8,651 nucleotides of DNA from an uncultured Candidatus Berkelbacteria bacterium (GTDB lineage Bacteria; Patescibacteriota; UBA1384; CAILIB01): positions 1 to 8,651 of the forward strand of contig CALBLZ010000139.1 in NCBI GenBank assembly GCA_937895715.1, given 5' to 3'. A program made the position numbers and the translations under genes. Numbering within the stretch: the stretch's first letter is position 1; each line of letters opens with the position of its first letter. Below are positions 1 through 4,415 of the stretch, piece after piece. The notes below the pieces were generated by a model, which was not told where the DNA came from, did no database searches, and saw nothing but the letters and a program-made list of their open reading frames with translations.

Positions 1-48
1 GCTAGTGCCTTCATCGGCGTGGAGGTTCGAGTCCTCTCCCAGGTACCA
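1..48 (+). tRNA. tRNA-Leu, 3' portion (5' end outside window)
   Basis: Only the 3' part of the tRNA is present. Bases 1-5 (GCTAG) fit the 3' strand of the anticodon stem. They are followed by a long variable arm (TGCC, loop, GGCGT), as in class II tRNAs. The T arm is GGAGG (21-25), loop TTCGAGT (26-32) and CCTCT (33-37). The acceptor 3' strand CCCAGGT (38-44), discriminator A45 and an encoded CCA (46-48) complete it. The long variable arm restricts it to Leu, Ser or Tyr. The GCTAGTGCC segment and discriminator A resemble bacterial tRNA-Leu. The anticodon is not in the window, so the isoacceptor cannot be given. Confidence 0.88.
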
Positions 49-84
49 AAACAAAAACGACGGCTTGCCGTCTTTTTTGTTTTG
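47..84 (+). terminator. Intrinsic terminator of the tRNA, long near-perfect palindrome
   Basis: The core stem is GACGGC (59-64) and GCCGTC (67-72), followed by a run of six T (73-78). The A-rich flank 47-57 is perfectly complementary to the T-rich flank 74-84, so 17 bp can pair with a single C58/T73 mismatch. The A-run on one side and T-run on the other mean the hairpin could stop transcription from either direction. It begins inside the encoded CCA of the tRNA. Confidence 0.85.
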
Positions 85-195
85 TTGGTCTATGATTAGT
101 GAGCCGAGAACCGGAACTACGTTCCTGCGGAGACGGAAAAGAGAGCACTTTGTTTTGTCAGGTCCTTCATCCTTCCATTCCAGGTAGTTTTCAGA

Positions 196-201
196 TATAA
201 C
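196..201 (+). promoter_or_regulatory. Possible -10 element (TATAAC) for the orphan gene
   Basis: TATAAC matches five of six bases of the sigma-70 -10 consensus and lies 30 nt before the preferred ATG at 232. A promoter is expected somewhere here because a terminator closes the tRNA upstream. No convincing -35 hexamer sits 16-18 bp upstream and there is no TG extension, so this is tentative. Confidence 0.3.
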
Positions 202-203
202 CA

Positions 204-220
204 GCACAAGGCAATTGTGC
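204..220 (+). repeat. Short inverted repeat in the leader of the orphan gene
   Basis: GCACAA (204-209) and TTGTGC (215-220) are perfect inverted repeats around a 5-nt loop. The stem directly precedes the Shine-Dalgarno sequence at 222. In RNA it would be a small hairpin that might affect ribosome access; in DNA it could be a dyad operator. It is short enough to occur by chance. Confidence 0.35.
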
Positions 221-221
221 C

Positions 222-227
222 GAGGTG
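222..227 (+). promoter_or_regulatory. Shine-Dalgarno GAGGTG fixing the start at ATG 232
   Basis: GAGGTG matches the anti-Shine-Dalgarno complement and leaves four bases before ATG 232 (six after GAGG). The GTG codon at 217 lies upstream of this site and has no comparable sequence before it, so ATG 232 is the better start. Confidence 0.6.
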
Positions 228-231
228 TTTA

Positions 232-876
232 ATGACGAGGAAAAAGCTACGAAAAATGCGGGCAATGCGGCTACAGCATCAGGCCCATCTCTACAAAGTT
301 GGCGAAAGCCACCACAACCCAAACCAAGGCAAGAGGAAAAGCAGGCGACAACGACGCGCAGAGCATAGTAAGCCTGCGCATGGCACTGGCTGGTTAGACC
401 GACCAACCGGGCGCCGAGAGGAAGAAGCTGCGTATAGGGATGCTCCTGTCGGTCCCTATAGGCCTAAGACACTCGCCCAAGTGGCGGAACTCACTGAAGA
501 GGTTCTGCGCTGGACTGAGCAGGGTGGCCAGCTGGTCCCGGCTGTCGTGAAGCAGGTTGGAGGTACCAAGGGAGACATCCCACTGTGTATCTCCGGTGAG
601 AAGCGAGCGTACTGCTTCTTCATTCCACAGCCCGCAAAGGTTGGAGAAGTTCGGGTGCTGTACTGGGTGCGTAAGGGGTGCCGAGTGGCGCTCGATTGTC
701 TCCTCAACGAGCTCTACGGAATCCACAGCTGGACGCTCACGGTGTCCCAAGGCACTGCCCGACTCACGCTTCCTACGCAGCAGGCGGTAAACTTCTGGAG
801 CGACTTCTACTCCAGGCTTGCGGTAGAGCGTTGCTGTCCGGGTGCGCACTATGTGATTGTGGCGATCGCTGCTTGA
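232..876 (+). CDS. Unrecognised basic protein, 214 aa, next to tRNA-Leu
   Basis: I do not recognise a family. From ATG 232 the product has 214 residues; an in-frame GTG at 217 would add five. The first ~75 residues are strongly basic and low in complexity (runs of K and R, with H, Q and N) and look disordered or nucleic-acid binding. The rest has the alternating hydrophobic and aromatic pattern of a folded alpha/beta domain (for example VLYWV, FWSDFY), several Cys and Trp, and a hydrophobic C-terminus. There is no signal peptide or membrane helix. Support for it being real: a good Shine-Dalgarno sequence, a folded-looking C-terminal part, and hairpins closing both sides. It is visibly more GC-rich than dedA or ftsX (about 60% in 661-720 by hand count), so it may be acquired or lineage-specific. 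A 151-codon antisense frame overlaps it but is less protein-like. Confidence 0.55.
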   Translation: MTRKKLRKMRAMRLQHQAHLYKVGESHHNPNQGKRKSRRQRRAEHSKPAHGTGWLDRPTGRREEEAAYRDAPVGPYRPKTLAQVAELTEEVLRWTEQGGQLVPAVVKQVGGTKGDIPLCISGEKRAYCFFIPQPAKVGEVRVLYWVRKGCRVALDCLLNELYGIHSWTLTVSQGTARLTLPTQQAVNFWSDFYSRLAVERCCPGAHYVIVAIAA

Positions 877-883
877 TCAAGAT

Positions 884-917
884 AAGGGTCGACTCCGCTA
901 GCGCAGAGCCGACCCTT
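884..917. terminator. Shared hairpin terminator between convergent genes
   Basis: AAGGGTCG (884-891) pairs with CGACCCTT (910-917). An A892/C909 mismatch follows, then CTC (893-895) pairs with GAG (906-908) around a 10-nt loop. The hairpin lies in the 55-bp gap between the stop of the orphan gene (876) and the stop of the dedA-family gene (932). T-tracts are short in both directions (TTTCC on plus, TTATC on minus), so it is probably a modest bidirectional terminator. Confidence 0.65.
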
Positions 918-931
918 TCCAAATAACCAAG

Positions 932-1564
932 CTACTCTGCTTGGTCAGCAAGAACTTTCTTGCGCTCTTTTAAATAGGTTAGAAATGGCGGGATGATTGA
1001 GGCAACAATGATAGCTCCAACAATCGGGAGGAGGTATTTCTCGATGCCAGGCACTAGCAGGCCGAGGAAGTACCCAAGAAGCGTGACAGATACAATCCAG
1101 GAAATACCGCCAATAACGTTGTACGAGATAAAGGTTGGGTAATCCATTTTTCCTACACCCGCCATAATTGGCGCAAGGGCACGAGCAAAGGGAACAAAGC
1201 GTGCAATAATAATCGTTTTTTTTCCGTACTTTGCGTAAAACTCTTCTGTTTTCTTTACGTGTGGGCGTAGTTCAAATCTTCCGATAGTTTTATCCGCAAG
1301 AGCAGGGCCAATTTTACGCCCAAACAGGTAGCCAACGCTATCACCAAGGATTGCTGCTACACACCCAATCAGAAGGAGGGCATAAATATTGAAGTACCCC
1401 TGTGCGGCAAGCAGGCCAAGGGTGAACAAGAGGCTATCGCCGGGTAGTGGAATAACCGCTCCCAGTAGTAAGCCGGTCTCAGCAAAAATAATCAGGGCAT
1501 ACAGGGCGTAGGCAACGGCAATACTTGCCTGGTGAGTAATCAGGTTTTGAATGAATTCGTGCAT
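932..1564 (-). CDS. DedA-family (SNARE-associated/VTT) membrane protein
   Basis: A 210-residue integral membrane protein of the DedA family, the usual family length. In other bacteria these proteins take part in membrane homeostasis, and some members act as undecaprenyl-phosphate or phospholipid flippases. Visible motifs include E29 in the first long hydrophobic segment, PGDSLLF (41-47), the GDSVGYLFGRKIG stretch (74-86), ARFVPFARALAP (121-132) with the two conserved arginines, and the GGISW motif (152-156). Membrane segments lie near 15-55, 60-82, 130-170 and 178-198, and the C-terminus is charged. ATG 1564 is the only sensible start: an in-frame stop lies four codons upstream. An AAGGAG on this strand is about 22 nt from the ATG, too far to serve it. 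TAGACT sits 6 nt before the ATG, which suggests a leaderless mRNA. It diverges from miaA. The substrate cannot be read from sequence. Confidence 0.93.
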   Translation of the reverse strand: MHEFIQNLITHQASIAVAYALYALIIFAETGLLLGAVIPLPGDSLLFTLGLLAAQGYFNIYALLLIGCVAAILGDSVGYLFGRKIGPALADKTIGRFELRPHVKKTEEFYAKYGKKTIIIARFVPFARALAPIMAGVGKMDYPTFISYNVIGGISWIVSVTLLGYFLGLLVPGIEKYLLPIVGAIIVASIIPPFLTYLKERKKVLADQAE

Positions 1565-1570
1565 GACGGT

Positions 1571-1576
1571 AGTCTA
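1571..1576 (-). promoter_or_regulatory. Putative -10 of dedA-family gene (TAGACT on minus strand)
   Basis: On the minus strand TAGACT lies exactly 6 nt before the ATG at 1564, placing transcription start at or next to the start codon. TTGCAT (minus strand, plus coordinates 1595-1600) lies 18 bp further upstream as a weak -35. That hexamer overlaps the miaA start codon. Confidence 0.5.
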
Positions 1577-1578
1577 TC

Positions 1579-1587
1579 TGGTAATCT
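1579..1587 (+). promoter_or_regulatory. Putative extended -10 of miaA (TGG-TAATCT)
   Basis: TG at 1579-1580, one base, then TAATCT (1582-1587) forms an extended -10 element. Seven nt separate it from ATG 1595, so the transcript would start at or beside the start codon and be leaderless. No good -35 was found, which an extended -10 can tolerate. The site lies 5 bp from the opposite-facing dedA -10, so the two promoters physically overlap. Confidence 0.5.
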
Positions 1588-1594
1588 CCTTGCT

Positions 1595-2320
1595 ATGCAA
1601 CCGCTCATTGCCGTCATTGGCCCTACAGCTTCCGGGAAAACTGCCCTCGGTGAGTTTTTGGCGCTTGAGCTGAATGGAGAGATTATCTCAGCTGATGCTA
1701 AGCAAGTGTACCGAGGTATGGACATTGGAACGGCGAAAGAAGCTGTGTTACGAGTACCGCAGCACCTCATTGATATTAGGAACCCAGGTGAGGCGATTAC
1801 AGTTGCTGAGTACCAGGCTCTAGCCTACTCAGCTATTGATGATGCGCTCGCTCGAGGCAAGCAGCCAATCCTGGTTGGTGGAAGCATGCTGTATGCCCAG
1901 GCAGTCCTGGATGGGTATGAGTTTACGGAGCTAGGAAAAAGTGTGAGCGCTACACCGCGGTACCGCAGCTTGGCCCTGGGCATCGCCTGGGACAGAGAAG
2001 CTCTAAAGGCAAAGGCTACCGCACGACTTCACGAACGGATAGCCGCAGGTTTGGCAGATGAGGTTAGATCATTACTTAACAATGGAGTGTCTCCAGAGTG
2101 GTTGGATGCTTGCGGCATTGAGTACCGGTTCTTCTCGCAGTATGTCCGGGGAGAAATTCCATTAGAGCAGGCTACTACCCAAACTATGCATGCTATTCAC
2201 CAGTATATTAAGCGTCAGTACACCTGGTGGCGCGGGCACGGAGATGTGCGGTGGGTCGCAAATCAGAAAGAGGCTCTGGAAGTATCCAAAGCGTTTCTTC
2301 TCCACCCCTCGATGCATTAA
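1595..2320 (+). CDS. miaA: tRNA dimethylallyltransferase, short form
   Basis: MiaA transfers a dimethylallyl group to N6 of A37 in tRNAs reading UNN codons. The 241-residue product keeps the P-loop GPTASGKT (9-16), the SADAKQVYRGMDIGTAK stretch (32-48), HLIDIRNP (57-64), GGSMLY (95-100, usually GGTMLY) and a C-terminal KRQYTWWR (206-213). The family is normally near 300 residues. Here the chain runs from LDGYEF (105-110) almost directly to LALGIAW (126-132). The helical insertion that usually lies there, with its DPQRVIRALEV-type motif, is missing. Around residue 174 it reads GIEYR rather than the usual GYRE context. The start is ATG 1595: an ATG at 1532 in the same frame would overlap dedA and add 21 residues before the P-loop strand. 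There is no Shine-Dalgarno sequence; an extended -10 lies 7 nt upstream. The core is intact, so it is probably active. Confidence 0.88.
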   Translation: MQPLIAVIGPTASGKTALGEFLALELNGEIISADAKQVYRGMDIGTAKEAVLRVPQHLIDIRNPGEAITVAEYQALAYSAIDDALARGKQPILVGGSMLYAQAVLDGYEFTELGKSVSATPRYRSLALGIAWDREALKAKATARLHERIAAGLADEVRSLLNNGVSPEWLDACGIEYRFFSQYVRGEIPLEQATTQTMHAIHQYIKRQYTWWRGHGDVRWVANQKEALEVSKAFLLHPSMH

Positions 2321-2344
2321 CCTTTGGTGTGAAGATGGTATACT
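2317..2344 (+). promoter_or_regulatory. Promoter of the ftsE operon (TTAACC-16-TATACT, extended -10)
   Basis: TATACT (2339-2344) is preceded by TG (2336-2337) as an extended -10 and, 16 bp upstream, by TTAACC (2317-2322), four of six matches to the -35 consensus. Only 6 nt separate the -10 from the ftsE ATG at 2351, predicting a leaderless transcript. The -35 overlaps the miaA stop codon. Confidence 0.65.
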
Positions 2345-2350
2345 CGGTTC

Positions 2351-3304
2351 ATGCCCTCAGTGCGCCAAGCTGTCCCTACATCTGAGAAAGACGCGTCTCC
2401 GAAAGCTGAAGCGGAGGTTTCTGCTGATTCTGCCGTTGCTCCCACTGAGCCTGCAGCCCCAGAATCTACTACTCCTGAATCTAGTGCTCCAGAATCTGCT
2501 GCGCAACGAGCAGCAAAGTCTATAAAAGGGCTTGTTCGTGTTCCAAAGATTCGTACATTGCAAGCTAAGCAATCAGAGCCAGAAGAGCCAGAAGAACAAG
2601 CTTACGCCGAACCAACTCGCCCGGTTCTCGTAGAGTTTCGGGGTATCACCAAGCGGTATGGTCGCCACAATGCACTAGATTCGATCACGCTAAAGCTCTA
2701 CAAGGGTGAATTTCTCAGCCTGGTAGGCCCATCAGGAGCTGGTAAGTCCACGCTCATTAAGTGCTTAACCTTGCAGGAACGTCCTGATGAAGGTCGAATT
2801 ATTGTGGCGGGTCGCGATATTACTCTCCTCAAACGCCGTGAACTTCCATACTATCGTCGCAAGGTTGGGGTGGTTTTTCAGGATTACCGTCTACTTGCAA
2901 CAAAAACTGTGTATGAAAACATTGCGTTCGCCCTTGAAGTGGCCGGACTACCCACTCGGGACATCAAAGAGCGAGTAGATGTTATTCTCGACACAGTTGG
3001 CATGCTTCCTAAATCTGGAAACTTCCCGAACGAGTTGTCTGGTGGTGAGCAGCAGCGCGTAGCGATTGCACGTGCCCTGGTCCACGACCCCAAGATCTTG
3101 ATTGCAGATGAGCCAACTGGAAACCTTGACCCAGTGAATACCTGGGAAATCATCGAGCTGCTCTACAAGATTAACCAATCAGGTACCATGGTTATTCTTG
3201 CGACACACGACCGCGAGATTGTAGACGCACTCAAGCGCCGGGTAATTACCTTACGAGATGGACAACTTGTGGCAGATCAAGAAAGAGGCACCTACCTCGT
3301 ATGA
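2351..3304 (+). CDS. ftsE: Cell-division ABC ATPase FtsE with ~90-residue N-terminal extension
   Basis: FtsE is the cytoplasmic ATPase of the FtsEX complex, which couples ATP hydrolysis to control of peptidoglycan hydrolases at the division site. The ABC domain spans about 92-310: Walker [10 protein letters not shown] (126-134), Q-loop Q177 in VFQDYRLL, signature LSGGEQQR (229-236), Walker B ILIADE (249-254) with D253 and catalytic E254, and H-loop H286. All ATPase residues are present. FtsE is usually about 220-230 residues; this one has 317. Residues 1-90 are extra, low in complexity and rich in A, P, E and S, with PEST/PESS/PESA units near 37-49. ATG 2351 is chosen because it lies 6 nt behind a good -10 hexamer and no credible start lies near residue 90. 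The TGA stop overlaps the ATG of the next small ORF (ATGA, 3301-3304). Confidence 0.93.
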   Translation: MPSVRQAVPTSEKDASPKAEAEVSADSAVAPTEPAAPESTTPESSAPESAAQRAAKSIKGLVRVPKIRTLQAKQSEPEEPEEQAYAEPTRPVLVEFRGITKRYGRHNALDSITLKLYKGEFLSLVGPSGAGKSTLIKCLTLQERPDEGRIIVAGRDITLLKRRELPYYRRKVGVVFQDYRLLATKTVYENIAFALEVAGLPTRDIKERVDVILDTVGMLPKSGNFPNELSGGEQQRVAIARALVHDPKILIADEPTGNLDPVNTWEIIELLYKINQSGTMVILATHDREIVDALKRRVITLRDGQLVADQERGTYLV

Positions 3305-3450
3305 AAAATACTCTCTCTCATGCATTCTTGCGCCAGAAACTCCGTTCCGCATTCACCGTACGGCCAGTGCGGCTCGGCTCAGAGTTCGGTTCTTCCTCAA
3401 AATCCAATGAAATGAAAGCTTTTTCTTGCTCAGTGGAGGCTTCCCGATGA
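3301..3450 (+). CDS. Unannotated 49-residue small protein between ftsE and ftsX
   Basis: An ORF of 49 codons plus stop begins at ATG 3301, overlapping the ftsE stop as ATGA, and ends with TGA 3448-3450, overlapping the ftsX ATG 3447 as ATGA. It fills the whole gap between the two genes in one frame. The product starts [18 protein letters not shown] and continues with a Ser-rich middle (GSSSKS, 30-35). It carries four Lys and five Arg against three Glu, so it is basic, with one Cys and no membrane helix or signal peptide. A weak AGAGG lies 12 nt before the ATG, so translation may rely on coupling to ftsE. I recognise no family. It could be a short partner of FtsEX, or simply a translated spacer that carries ribosomes to ftsX. 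Conservation in relatives would decide. Confidence 0.5.
   Translation: MKNTLSHAFLRQKLRSAFTVRPVRLGSEFGSSSKSNEMKAFSCSVEASR
3435..3439 (+). promoter_or_regulatory. Shine-Dalgarno GGAGG deciding the ftsX start
   Basis: GGAGG is followed by 7 nt and ATG 3447. A TTG at 3426 in the same frame lies upstream of this site and lacks its own, so it is not the start. The site is inside the 49-codon ORF, as expected for translational coupling. Confidence 0.8.
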
Positions 3451-4394
3451 TCACCAACATTTCACGCATTATTATCTTCGGTATCCGAGCATTTCGGCGC
3501 AACTTCTTGCTATCTATCGTCGCCATAATTACGCTCACTGCCACCCTGCTTACACTTAGTTTATTTGTGCTAGCCGACGGCATGGCGCGCCAGCAGTACT
3601 CCGAGTCTGACAAAAAGATTAACTACATTATCTTCCTAGAGGATTCAGCCACAGACCAAGATCTCGAAGTGCTCACCAACGAGATTAAGGCGCGCCCCGA
3701 GGTTAAAGAAGTAATGCTGCACGACAAGGCAGAGGTTCGCGAGCGATTCGAAAAGCTCTTTAGCGACTTACCTAAGTTGAGCGGGATTATTACAGACTCC
3801 AGCAATCCGCTGCCGCGTGAAATTGAGGTAACATTCACAACACCACAGAGTATTAGTAGCTTCGATGAGCTTGCAAAAAAAGAGCAGTACAAGAAGGCTA
3901 TTGAGCGCACGAGTTACCAGGATAATAAATCCCAGATTGATTACTACCTCCAGCGAACTAAGTTTGTACGTACACTCGGCGCAAGTTTTGCGGTGTTCTA
4001 TCTCTTGGTTGCGGTAATTGTTGTATTTAATACGCTGCGCTTAACGATCCACTCACGTCGTGATGAGGTAGAAATTATGCGCCTAGTGGGCGCCAGCCCA
4101 GGCTTCATTCGTGGTCCATTCCTTATTGAGGGAATGCTCTACGGCGTTCTCAGCTCGCTCCTGGCGGCGCTTGTCTCGTGGCCAATCCTTGGTCAGCTCC
4201 AGGCACTTGCTCAGCAGAGTATTGCTGGTGATCAAAATACCTTCATCGCTCTCTTTGGCGCATCGTTTGCAGCAGGTAATGCAGAGTCTACCGTTGGGCT
4301 GCTTACCTACCTCTTTGTTCTACAGATTACGGCCGGACTCATTCTCGGAGTGTTCTGTAGTTTTGCTGCGGTACGTCGGTACTTGAAAGAATAG
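3447..4394 (+). CDS. ftsX: Cell-division membrane protein FtsX
   Basis: FtsX is the membrane subunit of FtsEX; its extracellular loop binds a coiled-coil hydrolase or activator. The 315-residue product, near the usual ~300, has the family layout. There is a short basic cytoplasmic start, TM1 near 20-43, a large extracellular domain (about 44-175), TM2 near 176-197, TM3 near 223-248 and TM4 near 285-307. The conserved segment FNTLRLTIHSRRDEVEIM (194-211) followed by LVGASPGFIRGPF (213-225) is typical of FtsX/MacB-type permeases. The start is ATG 3447, with GGAGG 7 nt upstream and overlapping the TGA of the small ORF. It is co-transcribed with ftsE. Its 3' end also contains the -35 of the next gene's promoter. 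Confidence 0.94.
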   Translation: MITNISRIIIFGIRAFRRNFLLSIVAIITLTATLLTLSLFVLADGMARQQYSESDKKINYIIFLEDSATDQDLEVLTNEIKARPEVKEVMLHDKAEVRERFEKLFSDLPKLSGIITDSSNPLPREIEVTFTTPQSISSFDELAKKEQYKKAIERTSYQDNKSQIDYYLQRTKFVRTLGASFAVFYLLVAVIVVFNTLRLTIHSRRDEVEIMRLVGASPGFIRGPFLIEGMLYGVLSSLLAALVSWPILGQLQALAQQSIAGDQNTFIALFGASFAAGNAESTVGLLTYLFVLQITAGLILGVFCSFAAVRRYLKE

Positions 4395-4411
4395 GCTGGC
4401 TCACGTATACT
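4383..4411 (+). promoter_or_regulatory. Internal promoter of the M23 gene (TTGAAA-17-TATACT)
   Basis: TTGAAA (4383-4388) and TATACT (4406-4411) each match five of six consensus bases, with the ideal 17-bp spacing. The -35 lies in the last codons of ftsX. Only 4 nt separate the -10 from ATG 4416, so the transcript would start at or within the first codons and be leaderless. The hydrolase could therefore be expressed independently of ftsEX as well as by read-through. Confidence 0.75.
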
Positions 4412-4415
4412 CTCA

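Noticed and set aside
113..125. Inverted repeat GGAAC-TAC-GTTCC after the tRNA terminator
   Set aside because: It is five base pairs with a 3-nt loop and no T-tract or neighbouring promoter; it is compatible with chance.
5..187. 60-codon plus-strand frame over the tRNA and terminator
   Set aside because: It overlaps the tRNA-Leu 3' end and its terminator, lacks a Shine-Dalgarno sequence, and the product has no protein-like pattern.
394..849. 151-codon minus-strand frame antisense to the orphan gene
   Set aside because: It has no ribosome-binding site and a less protein-like composition than the plus-strand gene. I cannot fully exclude that it, rather than the plus frame, is coding.
1532..1594. 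Upstream in-frame ATG for miaA at 1532
   Set aside because: It would overlap the dedA coding start and add 21 residues before the P-loop strand that are not typical of MiaA; the extended -10 favours ATG 1595.
3426..3446. TTG at 3426 as the ftsX start
   Set aside because: GGAGG at 3435-3439 serves ATG 3447, and that start also overlaps the small ORF stop as ATGA; a stop at 3408-3410 limits any further extension.
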